The notes beneath the pieces are model-generated. The model worked only from the letters and a program-made list of their open reading frames with translations, was not told the origin of the DNA and made no database searches. From assembly GCA_049600855.1 (NCBI GenBank), contig JBMYQA010000248.1, positions 1 to 9,325 of the forward strand: a DNA stretch of 9,325 nucleotides, in the 5' to 3' direction. The position numbers and the translations under genes are program-made. This document shows, in pieces, positions 1 through 7,906 of the stretch. This DNA comes from JBMYQA01 sp049600855. Lineage in GTDB: Bacteria; Bacteroidota; Bacteroidia; Cytophagales; Flammeovirgaceae. Each line of letters opens with the position of its first letter. Position 1 is the first letter of the stretch.

Positions 1-1614
1 TTAGTAGAAGAATCATTTATTCCCGCAGGATTTAATCAAACGGCAATTGGCGAAGGGGTTTATGCCACTTACGATGAAACAGCTTGGATTGGGGAGTCTA
101 CACTTTCTTACAATGACGAAATTGGCGATCATACGATTAACGCTTTATTGGGGCATACCCTACAAGAATCCATCTCTAATTTTTCAGATTTGACTGGACA
201 AGGATATGCTTCAAATAATAATCCTCCTGTGTCCACAGCAGCGACTACAGTAGGTACAAGTTCCTTTACCAGCTTTGGCTTTCAATCCTTCTTTTCTCGA
301 TTGAACTATGCGTATAAGAGTAAATACTTGGTGAGTCTTTCGTTGCGGGCTGATGGCTCTTCTCGATTTGGTAAAAATAACCGATATGGGGTATTCCCCG
401 CAGTCTCCTTAGGCTGGCGCGTTTCTGAAGAAGGCTTTATGGATTTTGCCAAAACCGTAGTAAGCAATTTGAAATTCAGAGCGAGTTATGGCGTTACAGG
501 AAATGCCGAAATTGGAAACTTCACTTACCGAAATGGTTATGCGCTATCTGCTTCGTATAACAATACGCCTGGTATTGCACCAAGTAGTTTGGGAAACCCT
601 AATTTAACTTGGGAACAAACGGCTCAACTGAATTTAGGAATAGATTTAGGTTTATTTGATGATCGCGTGAACATCGTAGCCGATTATTTTGTGAAAAATA
701 CCACCGATATTTTGTTGGGCAGAGACATTCCTGGAACCTTAGGATTTACCAGCATTACGGATAACTTCGGGGAAATCGAAAATAGAGGTGTTGAGCTGGG
801 CATTAATGCAGATGTCATTAAGTTAGAAAATGGCTTTACTTGGAATACCAACTTCAACTACACGCATGTCAAAAATGAAGTAGTGAATGTCTTGAATAAT
901 GGTCAAATCATCAGTCGAAACTTCGTAATTTTGGAAGGGGAAGAGCTGAGCCAACTGAATTTGATCCGCTTCTTAGGCGTTGATCCACTTACTGGCGATG
1001 CAAAATTTGAGGATTTGAATGGGGATGGACTCATTAATTTGGCCGACAGACAAGCGGTTGGTTCTGGTCTTCCAACAGATTTTGCAGGCTGGACGAATCG
1101 CTTTTCCTACAAAGGATTTTCTTTAGAAGTATTTTTCCAATATTCAGGTGGAAATAAAATTTTCAACCAGAGTCGATTTGCTTATGAGAATTATGGCTCA
1201 TTGCAAGATGGCATTCCATTTGGAAATCAAAGTGTACGCTCGCTGAACTATTGGAGACAACCTGGCGATATTACAGATATCCCACGCCCATCGTTGGTTA
1301 CCGCCAACGACACGGATGCACAGTACCAGCGATTCAGTACGCAGTATTTAGAAGATGGTGACTTTTTACGCTTGAAAAATGTCATGCTTGCCTACAATTT
1401 CCCAAGTTCCGTGACCGATAAACTAAAATTAGCTTCCTTAAGGATATATGCACAAGGCCGAAACTTGGTGACTTGGACGAACTATACAGGATTTGATCCT
1501 GAAGTTTCTACCAACACGGCGAGTCAGGGTGATTTGAATGCCCAACAAGGAGAAGATTTCGGAACCTTAGGACAAGCGCGCACCTTCACATTTGGGATAA
1601 ATATTGGCTTATAA
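1..1614 (+). CDS. SusC/RagA-type TonB-dependent outer-membrane porin, C-terminal part (5' end outside window)
   Basis: The reading frame is open from base 1 to the stop at 1612-1614, giving 537 residues. The internal TTG at 148 is not a real start because sense codons continue upstream of it. What is visible is the C-terminal beta-barrel: aromatic-rich amphipathic strands, GNPNLTWEQTAQLNLGIDLGLFDDRVNIVADYF, a D-x-N-x-DG acidic loop near residue 338, and a terminal FTFGINIGL strand typical of SusC barrels. Family members run to about 1000 residues, so roughly half is missing, including the signal peptide, the carboxypeptidase-like domain and the plug. Known role: with SusD it forms a lidded pore that imports oligomers across the outer membrane using TonB energy. 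The SusD gene follows after 11 bases, so the two are surely cotranscribed. The substrate cannot be read from this fragment; cyanophycin-derived peptides are inferred from the neighbours only. Confidence 0.95.
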   Translation, partial: LVEESFIPAGFNQTAIGEGVYATYDETAWIGESTLSYNDEIGDHTINALLGHTLQESISNFSDLTGQGYASNNNPPVSTAATTVGTSSFTSFGFQSFFSRLNYAYKSKYLVSLSLRADGSSRFGKNNRYGVFPAVSLGWRVSEEGFMDFAKTVVSNLKFRASYGVTGNAEIGNFTYRNGYALSASYNNTPGIAPSSLGNPNLTWEQTAQLNLGIDLGLFDDRVNIVADYFVKNTTDILLGRDIPGTLGFTSITDNFGEIENRGVELGINADVIKLENGFTWNTNFNYTHVKNEVVNVLNNGQIISRNFVILEGEELSQLNLIRFLGVDPLTGDAKFEDLNGDGLINLADRQAVGSGLPTDFAGWTNRFSYKGFSLEVFFQYSGGNKIFNQSRFAYENYGSLQDGIPFGNQSVRSLNYWRQPGDITDIPRPSLVTANDTDAQYQRFSTQYLEDGDFLRLKNVMLAYNFPSSVTDKLKLASLRIYAQGRNLVTWTNYTGFDPEVSTNTASQGDLNAQQGEDFGTLGQARTFTFGINIGL

Positions 1615-1625
1615 TTGAGAGAACG

Positions 1626-2996
1626 ATGAAAAAGAATAAGAACATAATAAAAAGCATATTGCTGATTTTTCTCATCGCTTTGGGAAGCTGTGATGTGCTT
1701 GAACAGGAACCTGCCGATCTCATTGACAATGAGTTGGCAATTGTAGATGCACGTTCTGCCGAGGCTGCCGTTATTGGGCTGTACGATAACTTACAAAGCG
1801 GCAGTTTGTATGGTGGAGAGTTTATTATGGCCGTAGAAATGATCGGAAATAATGCGCGCCCTGCTGCGTTTCAAGCATTTTGGGCGGAGTTGGGCTCTGG
1901 AAGAGTTCCTCCTGCGAATGCTTATATTGAAGATGCGTGGGTGAGCTCATATGCGGTCATTAACCTCTCCAATGCCATCATTGCCAATGTTCCAGATTTG
2001 GGAGATATGTCGGCAGAGGCTAAAAACGAAGCTTTAGGCGTTGCTTATTTCATGCGAGGACTCATCTTTTTTGATCTATTGCGGCAATATGGAGAGTTTG
2101 AGGACTTGAACTCTACCTTTGGCATTCCAATCAAACTGGAACCTGCATTAGAGTTCACGCTGGCAGAAACGTCAAGAAGTACCGTGGCACAATCATTTCA
2201 ACAAATTGAAAATGACTTGAACGAAGCGATTAATCGTTTGCCAGATACCAACAATAAATTTTTTGCGTCATTAGGTGCTGCGCATGCGCTATTAGCGAGG
2301 GTTCATCTTTACCAAAAAGAATATGCGGAAGCAGAAATGTATGCCGAAGCCGTGATTGCAAATACCAGTTACAGCTTATCAAGTGATTACAACGAGATTT
2401 ATATAAATGAAGGAGAAAGTGGTAGCCCTGAATCCATCTTTGAGCTAAACTTTATTGAGTTGAATGATCCTAATGCTTGGGCGGTTGCCATGTACAATGC
2501 GCCACCTGAGGTAGCTACCACTAGGGAGTTGTTCGATTTTTACAACGATAGAGGGGAAACATCCCGAAATGCCTTGTACGAAGATTTAGGTTCCGTTATT
2601 CGATGTTTGAAGTATGGCAATATAAATACGGATAATGGTGAAAACACGATCCTATTCCGTCTTTCAGAGATGTATTTGATTCGTGCTGAAGCGCAAGCCT
2701 TGAAAACAGGCGGACGGCCTGAAGATGCTTTGGCCGACATCAACACCATCCGAAATCGTGCGGGTTTGGCGAGCTTAGATGCCGTAGATATCGACACAGA
2801 GTCGGAGTTATTAGCAGTATTGATTGACGAACGCAGAGCCGAATTTGCATTTGAAGGGCACTACAAATTTGATTTAATCCGCTATGACCTGTTCGAAGAG
2901 GTGCTTGGTTTAGAGTCTTTTAGAAGGCGATTGCCCATTCCACTTCGAGAAATGAATATTACTGACGGAGCACTTGTTCAGAATCCTAACTATTAA
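1626..2996 (+). CDS. SusD/RagB-family substrate-binding outer-membrane lipoprotein
   Basis: A 456-residue lipoprotein. A basic start and hydrophobic stretch (residues 1-21) end in a lipobox with Cys22 (LGSC), followed by an acidic tail, as expected for a surface-anchored protein. Helical TPR-like segments follow (for example FMRGLIFFDLLRQYGEF and LARVHLYQKEYAEAEMYAEAVI). The C-terminal half carries SusD family signatures: RLSEMYLIRAEA (345-356), DERRAEFAFEGHYKFDLIRY (about 401-420), a PIP motif (437-439) and the closing QNPNY. In the family, SusD forms the lid on the SusC barrel and captures ligand. It starts 11 bases after the SusC stop and ends 6 bases before the next gene, so it sits inside an operon. 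No strong Shine-Dalgarno is present, normal for Bacteroidota. The length is slightly below many SusD proteins (about 500-550). The ligand is unknown. Confidence 0.96.
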   Translation: MKKNKNIIKSILLIFLIALGSCDVLEQEPADLIDNELAIVDARSAEAAVIGLYDNLQSGSLYGGEFIMAVEMIGNNARPAAFQAFWAELGSGRVPPANAYIEDAWVSSYAVINLSNAIIANVPDLGDMSAEAKNEALGVAYFMRGLIFFDLLRQYGEFEDLNSTFGIPIKLEPALEFTLAETSRSTVAQSFQQIENDLNEAINRLPDTNNKFFASLGAAHALLARVHLYQKEYAEAEMYAEAVIANTSYSLSSDYNEIYINEGESGSPESIFELNFIELNDPNAWAVAMYNAPPEVATTRELFDFYNDRGETSRNALYEDLGSVIRCLKYGNINTDNGENTILFRLSEMYLIRAEAQALKTGGRPEDALADINTIRNRAGLASLDAVDIDTESELLAVLIDERRAEFAFEGHYKFDLIRYDLFEEVLGLESFRRRLPIPLREMNITDGALVQNPNY

Positions 2997-3002
2997 CAGA
3001 TC

Positions 3003-4118
3003 ATGAAAACAGTTTATAAGAATTATTACATTCCCTTAATACTGCTGATGGTCTTAGGACTGTTCGGCTGTAGCGAAGATGAGTTAGCTAGCTTTACCCC
3101 ACAACCCGCGTTTTCCGTGGCGGCTGATAGCGATACAGAAGCTTTATTGCCTGTACAATTCACCAACCAATCGACCGATGCTTTTTCTTACCTCTGGTCG
3201 TTTGGAGATGGAGCCGTGTCCACTGAAATCAATCCAAGTCACACTTATGAAAAACCGGGAGAATATGTGGTAACCCTCGAAGCAAATGCTACAGGGCAGC
3301 GCGCCGTGGTTTCGCAAACCATTACCATCAGCTCAACAAGTTATGCCTTGTACTTTATTGATAATGATGCCTTGAAGTTGAAAAAACTCGCATTGAGCGA
3401 TAGCAGCGTGACAGATGTATTTGATTTACCTGGCTTTTGTTTTGGCTTAGCTTACGATGAAGTCAATGATGAAATCTACTATACCGATGACGATGCCCAA
3501 ACTTTGTTCAAAAATAACTTTGCAGGCACCGCAGAAACGGCAGTAGCCAGTGGTTTTGGAGGGCCGAGAGACATTGCGCTAAATGTAGCAAACAACCTGG
3601 CCTATGTAGCCGATAGAAGCAGAGATGAAATTGTGGCCGTAGATTTAACGACTGGCAATACATCGGTGGTATATAGTGTTTCCGATGATCCAGATTTCTT
3701 ATTGCCTGTCGGGTTAGATTATTATGCTGGAAACCTATACATGACGTGCATTGATTTTGGTGCCGAAACGGTGTGGAGCGGTAGCGCGGATGGTTCCAGC
3801 TTAGTAAAAATTATTGATTTTAATGACGGTGGTTTTGGCTATGGCTTAGAAGTGGATAAGGTCAACGAGCAGTTGTATTTCGATAATAACGATGGCGGAA
3901 CAATTCTGCGTGCCAATTTAGATGGCTCAGGAATTGAACAAGCAGGAAGTGCTACCGATCGGGTTTATGGCATAGCCATCAATAATTCACTAAATGCGCT
4001 GTATTGGTCAGGCAGGGATGGGGAAATCAAAGGAGCTAACTTGGATGGTTCCAATGAGATTACCATCAAAAGTATTGGAAGTGATGTTAGAGGAATGATT
4101 ATCAGAAGAAACAATTAA
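3003..4118 (+). CDS. Surface lipoprotein with PKD domain and YWTD-like beta-propeller (copy 1)
   Basis: A 371-residue predicted surface lipoprotein. The signal peptide ends at a lipobox with Cys23 (LFGC) followed by S-E-D-E, which fits the acidic export signal for surface lipoproteins in Bacteroidota. Residues about 36-110 form a PKD domain, with the hallmark WSFGDG at 65-70 and HTYEKPGEYVVTL just after. Residues about 112-371 form a beta-propeller of repeated blades with YWTD-like motifs: YYTD (159-162), YVAD (201-204), LYFDN and LYWSG (333-337). No catalytic motif is visible. It follows SusD by 6 bases, the position usually held by surface ligand-binding proteins (SusE/SusF or SGBP). A binding role for polymer or peptide is inferred from position and architecture. 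It is a clear paralogue of the next gene. A lyase or hydrolase propeller is possible but unsupported. Confidence 0.88.
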   Translation: MKTVYKNYYIPLILLMVLGLFGCSEDELASFTPQPAFSVAADSDTEALLPVQFTNQSTDAFSYLWSFGDGAVSTEINPSHTYEKPGEYVVTLEANATGQRAVVSQTITISSTSYALYFIDNDALKLKKLALSDSSVTDVFDLPGFCFGLAYDEVNDEIYYTDDDAQTLFKNNFAGTAETAVASGFGGPRDIALNVANNLAYVADRSRDEIVAVDLTTGNTSVVYSVSDDPDFLLPVGLDYYAGNLYMTCIDFGAETVWSGSADGSSLVKIIDFNDGGFGYGLEVDKVNEQLYFDNNDGGTILRANLDGSGIEQAGSATDRVYGIAINNSLNALYWSGRDGEIKGANLDGSNEITIKSIGSDVRGMIIRRNN

Positions 4119-4122
4119 GACA

Positions 4123-5241
4123 ATGAAAATAGTTAGACAATTTTGGATGTTAATAGGCATTGGCTTATTGCTTTCCAGTTGTGGAGATGATGATTTTCCG
4201 ACTCCGCAATCCGATTCAGTGCAGGCAGTATTTGCCATTAGTTTAGATAATAACGGGTTTGCGCCTACAAATGCCTCGTTCAACAATACCAGTGTGCTGA
4301 GAGAGGGCGTAACCGATGTGAGCTATACCTGGAATTTTGGCGACGGAACCATTTCTAATGAGGCGAGTCCAACACATACCTATGAAACACCTGGCGATTA
4401 TATTATTCGCTTGGTAGCGGTAACAGGCGATGACATCGACTTTATGGAGATGAATATCACCATTAAAGACCCCAATGCGCTGGATGCAGAAGTTATTTTG
4501 ATTGATGCCAGTGACAGACGAATTTATAACTTAGATGGCACCTCTTTTAACGTAAATGGATTTGGAACAGGCATCGCTTATGATGCGACAAATAGCAAAA
4601 TCTATTTTACCGATGCGGATGCTGGGGAATTGCTAAAGGCAGATAAGGATGGAAGCAATATGGAAACCGTAGCTACTGGTTTGTCTGATCCCAGAGATTT
4701 GGCATTGGATGTAGCGAATGGGAAAGCATTTGTGGCAGATCGAGGGGTAGATGCCATCATTGAGGTCGATTTATCCAATGGAAACACGAGTACCTTCTTC
4801 GGCTCTTCCGATGATGCGGACTTCTTACTTCCTGTAGGCATTGATTTTTACGATGGCAACCTTTACGCTACTTGCGTAGATGTTGATGCGGAATCCGTTT
4901 GGAAAAGTAGTGCCAGCGCTGCGGGTTTTACCAGAATCATCGACTTTAGTGCTGGTGGTTTTGGCTATGGCATTGCCATTGATCGAGCCAATGAAAAAAT
5001 CTATTTTGACGATTCAAATTCAGGTCAAATCCTTCAAGCAAATTTAGATGGAACAGGCATTACCAGCATCGTAAATACGGGAAATCGCGTATATGGATTA
5101 TCCATAGATAATACGAATAACAAGATGTATTGGACAGAACGCAATTCGGGCAGTGTATTTATGGCGGATTTGGACGGTGCGAATCCCGTTACACTAACAT
5201 CCGACTTTACAGACCCAAGAGGTTTATTTCATATTGAATAA
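4123..5241 (+). CDS. Surface lipoprotein with PKD domain and YWTD-like beta-propeller (copy 2)
   Basis: A 372-residue paralogue of the preceding gene with the same domain order. The lipobox Cys20 (SSC) is followed by G-D-D-D, a strong surface-export type signal. The PKD domain has WNFGDG at 70-75 and HTYETPGDY at about 85-93. The propeller (about 122-372) carries YFTD, FVAD, LYATC, IYFDD and MYWTE blade motifs. Both copies share DFLLPVG, GGFGYG and RVYG at matching positions, so they arose by tandem duplication followed by divergence. The ATG lies 4 bases after the previous stop. A terminator just after the stop makes this the last gene of the SusC/SusD operon. Function is unknown beyond likely surface binding. 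The two copies may recognise different parts or lengths of one ligand, or may differ in expression; the sequence does not say which. Confidence 0.88.
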   Translation: MKIVRQFWMLIGIGLLLSSCGDDDFPTPQSDSVQAVFAISLDNNGFAPTNASFNNTSVLREGVTDVSYTWNFGDGTISNEASPTHTYETPGDYIIRLVAVTGDDIDFMEMNITIKDPNALDAEVILIDASDRRIYNLDGTSFNVNGFGTGIAYDATNSKIYFTDADAGELLKADKDGSNMETVATGLSDPRDLALDVANGKAFVADRGVDAIIEVDLSNGNTSTFFGSSDDADFLLPVGIDFYDGNLYATCVDVDAESVWKSSASAAGFTRIIDFSAGGFGYGIAIDRANEKIYFDDSNSGQILQANLDGTGITSIVNTGNRVYGLSIDNTNNKMYWTERNSGSVFMADLDGANPVTLTSDFTDPRGLFHIE

Positions 5242-5249
5242 TGAAAGAG

Positions 5250-5283
5250 CGGGCAGCGATTGAAAAATCCTGCCCGGCTTTTT
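5250..5283 (+). terminator. Rho-independent terminator closing the SusC/SusD operon
   Basis: The left arm CGGGCAG (5250-5256) pairs perfectly with CTGCCCG (5270-5276). Inside, GATT (5258-5261) pairs with AATC (5266-5269) around a GAAA tetraloop, with C5257 bulged. TTTTT follows at 5279-5283. It sits 8 bases after the stop of the second propeller gene and has a classic intrinsic terminator form, so the downstream peptidase gene probably has its own promoter or depends on read-through. Confidence 0.85.
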
Positions 5284-5356
5284 GAAGCAGGAAATCTACG
5301 CTTAAATTCACGCTATTTTACGGTAATCAAACAGGAAGCGTGATAACTACAGATTC

Positions 5357-6241
5357 ATGAAAAAATTTGCGATATATTTACTCATTGCCTCAGTTACGAT
5401 GATCGCCTTTTCTTGTCAACAAGCCGAAAAGGAGAACACGCAAGGAGAAAAACAAGTCATCAATACTGCAAAAGGCAAGCTATTTATCATTGGCGGAGGC
5501 AAGCGCCCACCAGCCTTGGTGAAGGAATTGTATGAGCTAGCTGGTTTAAACAAAGGTGGCTATGGCATCATTTTACCCATGTCGAGTAGCGAACCTGATA
5601 CTTCGGCTTACTATGCGAAATTACAATTTACCGAACAAGGAATTGAAAATGTAACGGCCATGCATTTCAAAAAAGGCGATGAGGCCACACCTGAACAAGC
5701 CGATTCCTTACGCGCAGCCAACTTGATCTACATTTCAGGAGGCGATCAGAATCGATTTATGGAAATTGTAAAAGGAACCTCCATTGAAGAAAGTATTTTG
5801 GCCGCTTATCAAGCAGGTGCGGTGATTGCTGGAACGAGCGCAGGTGCTGCCGTGATGAGCGATAAAATGATTACGGGAAATGAGTTAAGGCATCCAGATT
5901 ATCGCTCAACCTTCCGAAATATTGAATCGCAAAATATTGAAATTAAAGCAGGTCTTGGTTTGATTAAAACAGCCATTATCGACCAGCATTTTGTGAAAAG
6001 AAGTCGATATAATCGCTTATTTAGTGCCGTAATCGAATATCCAGACTTGTTAAGCATTGGCATTGATGAGTCCACGGCAATCGTCGTGTCAGGAGATTCT
6101 GCCACAGTAACAGGAAACTCACAGGTGATTTTGATGGAAAACCCGAGCAATTCGCTGATTCAAAAAGATACCTTATTAGGCGCAGATGGATTGAAGGTCA
6201 GCATCTTGTTACCAGGTAAAACGTTTTCTGTAGTGAAATAA
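5357..6241 (+). CDS. cphB: Lipoprotein cyanophycinase (peptidase family S51), complete active-site signature
   Basis: A 294-residue S51 serine peptidase with a lipoprotein signal; the lipobox is FSC with Cys20. Visible motifs in order: IGGG (45-48), SGGDQ (127-131), the nucleophile elbow GTSAG with Ser161, a candidate acidic residue Glu176, DQHF (209-212) with His211, and Arg215, Arg217 and Arg220, then GIDESTA near 235-241. From memory of Synechocystis CphB, Ser132 is the nucleophile and Gln101, Asp172, Gln173, Arg178, Arg180 and Arg183 line the cyanophycin pocket. All have counterparts here with matching spacing around DQHF-xx-R-x-R-xx-R. The family cuts cyanophycin to beta-Asp-Arg dipeptides. 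CphB is cytoplasmic, whereas this protein is exported and lipid-anchored, closer in concept to extracellular CphE enzymes. The carrier gene follows after 47 bases, probably in one transcript. The family is sure; the substrate is likely but not proven. Confidence 0.9.
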   Translation: MKKFAIYLLIASVTMIAFSCQQAEKENTQGEKQVINTAKGKLFIIGGGKRPPALVKELYELAGLNKGGYGIILPMSSSEPDTSAYYAKLQFTEQGIENVTAMHFKKGDEATPEQADSLRAANLIYISGGDQNRFMEIVKGTSIEESILAAYQAGAVIAGTSAGAAVMSDKMITGNELRHPDYRSTFRNIESQNIEIKAGLGLIKTAIIDQHFVKRSRYNRLFSAVIEYPDLLSIGIDESTAIVVSGDSATVTGNSQVILMENPSNSLIQKDTLLGADGLKVSILLPGKTFSVVK

Positions 6242-6288
6242 TTAGTTTAAATAGATTGAATAAAACGTGTGAAAATTTCTAAAGTCCG

Positions 6289-7671
6289 ATGAAAATCAAA
6301 ATTCCAGATACACTCATTCTCTTATTAGGGATTCTACTCTTTTTTACCATTTTGACATGGATTATACCTGCTGGTGAGTTTAATCGAGAAGAAGTGAATG
6401 GAAAAGAAGTGGTTGTTTCGGGTTCCTATCATACCATTGAGGCACAACCTGCAAATCTCTTCCAATTTTTATTGGCACCCATCAAAGGATTCATTTCCTC
6501 AGCTCAAATCATTGTTTTCATTTTATTTGTCGCAGGCGCATTTGGAATCATCAATCAAACCAAGGCCATTAAAGTTGGCTTACAATCGGTAGTTACCTTG
6601 AGCCAACGAAGACCTGCCAGTAAAAAGTTCATCATCCCCATCTTAACGGCCTTATTTTCGTTAGCAGGGGCTACTTTCGGCATGAGTGAAGAGGTGTTGG
6701 TATTTATCCTGATCACCTTGCCCTTAAGTTTTTCATTGGGTTACGATTCGCTAGTCGGATTAAGTATCCCGTTTATTGGAGCAGGAGCAGGCTTTGCCGG
6801 TGCTTTTCTAAATCCGTTTACCGTAGGCATTGCCCAAGGCATTGCCGAGTTAACCCCGTTTAGCGGATGGGAATATCGCCTCATCGTCTGGCTGGTGTTT
6901 ACGCTTGCGGCCACGATCTTTATCATGAACTATGCACGTAAAATCGAGCGAGATCCAGCAAATAGCCCCATGTATGAATTAGATCAACAATCTAAATATA
7001 AAAATAGTCAGCATGAGCTGGAAAAGTTTACCCTTGCCCATAAACTAATTATTGTCGTATTCTTGCTTGGATTAGTCATGCTGATTGTAGGTGTCAATAA
7101 ATACGATTGGTACATTAATGAAATTTCAGCCTTGTTTTTGGTACTTGGCGTACTTGCGGCCATCATCGCGAAGTTAACGGCTGATGAGGCAGTAGCCGCA
7201 TTTATAGAAGGCGCAGCAGAAATGGTGAAAGTATGTATGGTCATTGCACTCGCGAAGGGCGTATTGATCATTGCCTCAGAGGGTAAAATCATCGATACCA
7301 TCTTATATACACTTTCTTCTGCTGTGGAAGGGTATCCGAAAGCCGTATCGATCCAACTCATGTTTTATACACAAAGCTTCTTAAACTTCTTTTTGCCCTC
7401 AGGTTCTGGGCAAGCCGCACTCACGATGCCCATTATGTCTCCTTTGAGTGACATCATTGGGATTTCCAGACAAACCGCTGTTCTTGCTTTCCAATTTGGA
7501 GATGGACTATCCAACATGATTATACCAACCAGTGGTGTCACAATGGGCGTATTAACCCTCGCAAATGTTCCGTATCAAAAATGGCTAAAATGGGCGATTC
7601 CCTTAATGGTCATCTTTTTCACATTAGCCATGATTATGCTGTTGCCTCCGGTTCTCTATTTTAACTGGTAA
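6289..7671 (+). CDS. YfcC/DcuC-family inner-membrane carrier (dicarboxylate, amino-acid or peptide transport)
   Basis: A 460-residue polytopic membrane protein with about ten to twelve hydrophobic segments, the first at residues 8-27. Family signatures: the WIIPAGEF motif straight after the first membrane segment, PSGSGQAALTMPIMSPLSD (from residue 370), and FGDGLSNMIIPTSG (from residue 403). A hydrophilic, charged cytoplasmic-type loop lies at about 217-246. These match the YfcC branch of the C4-dicarboxylate DcuC-like carriers (Pfam DcuC), whose members are annotated as dicarboxylate or basic-amino-acid carriers, mostly without direct proof. It lies 47 bases after the cyanophycinase gene on the same strand, so uptake or exchange of beta-Asp-Arg, arginine, aspartate or ornithine is a reasonable inference. 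No terminator is evident in the bases after its stop. The family call is firm; the substrate is open. Confidence 0.9.
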   Translation: MKIKIPDTLILLLGILLFFTILTWIIPAGEFNREEVNGKEVVVSGSYHTIEAQPANLFQFLLAPIKGFISSAQIIVFILFVAGAFGIINQTKAIKVGLQSVVTLSQRRPASKKFIIPILTALFSLAGATFGMSEEVLVFILITLPLSFSLGYDSLVGLSIPFIGAGAGFAGAFLNPFTVGIAQGIAELTPFSGWEYRLIVWLVFTLAATIFIMNYARKIERDPANSPMYELDQQSKYKNSQHELEKFTLAHKLIIVVFLLGLVMLIVGVNKYDWYINEISALFLVLGVLAAIIAKLTADEAVAAFIEGAAEMVKVCMVIALAKGVLIIASEGKIIDTILYTLSSAVEGYPKAVSIQLMFYTQSFLNFFLPSGSGQAALTMPIMSPLSDIIGISRQTAVLAFQFGDGLSNMIIPTSGVTMGVLTLANVPYQKWLKWAIPLMVIFFTLAMIMLLPPVLYFNW

Positions 7672-7687
7672 ACCTAATTTGATTTTA

Positions 7688-7698
7688 GCTCTTTGACA
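7688..7698 (+). promoter_or_regulatory. boxA-like antitermination element
   Basis: GCTCTTTGACA matches 10 of 11 bases of the classical boxA core GCTCTTTAACA, which recruits NusB/S10 in rRNA leaders and some CRISPR leaders. It lies 17 bases after the carrier stop codon and just upstream of a long structured non-coding stretch, the setting in which antitermination would be useful. A short motif match like this could arise by chance. Confidence 0.4.
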
Positions 7699-7718
7699 TT
7701 CCCGTTTTCGTTCATTAC

Positions 7719-7777
7719 AGCGCCTTTAGCGCTCTATGCTACCCATAGAGGCAAGGGCTTGCTATGCGCAACGCATA
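7719..7777. repeat. Four back-to-back small hairpins
   Basis: AGCGC/GCGCT (7719-7733, 5 bp), CTCTATG/CATAGAG (7732-7750, 7 bp, loop CTACC, sharing two bases with the first), GCAA/TTGC (7751-7762, 4 bp) and TATGCG/CGCATA (7763-7777, 6 bp, loop CAA) follow each other with no spacer. The last is followed by A residues, not T, so the array is not an intrinsic terminator on either strand. It may be part of a structured RNA or a small palindromic repeat unit. Confidence 0.55.
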
Positions 7778-7906
7778 AAAAAGCAAACCTAAAGTAAGTA
7801 CTATGTTGCTCGATTGTGATCAGATCAGTCGAGGATACCTGTATCGGAATACTGCACACCATCATTGAATGGTGTTACCTACTAGTTGTCACAGTGCAGT
7901 TGCTGT

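Noticed and set aside
148..150. TTG as start of the first gene
   Set aside because: The same frame stays open to base 1 and the upstream residues fit the SusC barrel. The gene is cut by the window edge, so this is an internal leucine codon.
2540..2797. Minus-strand frame inside the SusD gene
   Set aside because: It is fully overlapped by a well-supported SusD gene and has no recognisable motif. The other minus-strand frames under the propeller, peptidase and carrier genes were rejected for the same reason.
1..5241. Assigning the SusC/SusD pair to starch or another glycan
   Set aside because: Family membership does not fix the ligand, and the window contains no glycosidase, lyase or sulfatase to support a glycan.
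6398..6592. Plus-strand 64-residue frame inside the carrier gene
   Set aside because: It lies out of frame within a strongly supported membrane-protein gene and shows no independent features.
7784..7791. Minus-strand TAGGTTTG, a match to the Bacteroidota -7 box
   Set aside because: No TTG element was found at the proper distance upstream on that strand, and no minus-strand gene would be served.
7803..7868. Leader peptide ending in three histidines
   Set aside because: A 21-residue frame starts at ATG 7803 and ends in His-His-His before TGA, but the adjoining genes have no histidine link and the codons coincide with a hairpin arm, so chance is the simpler reading.
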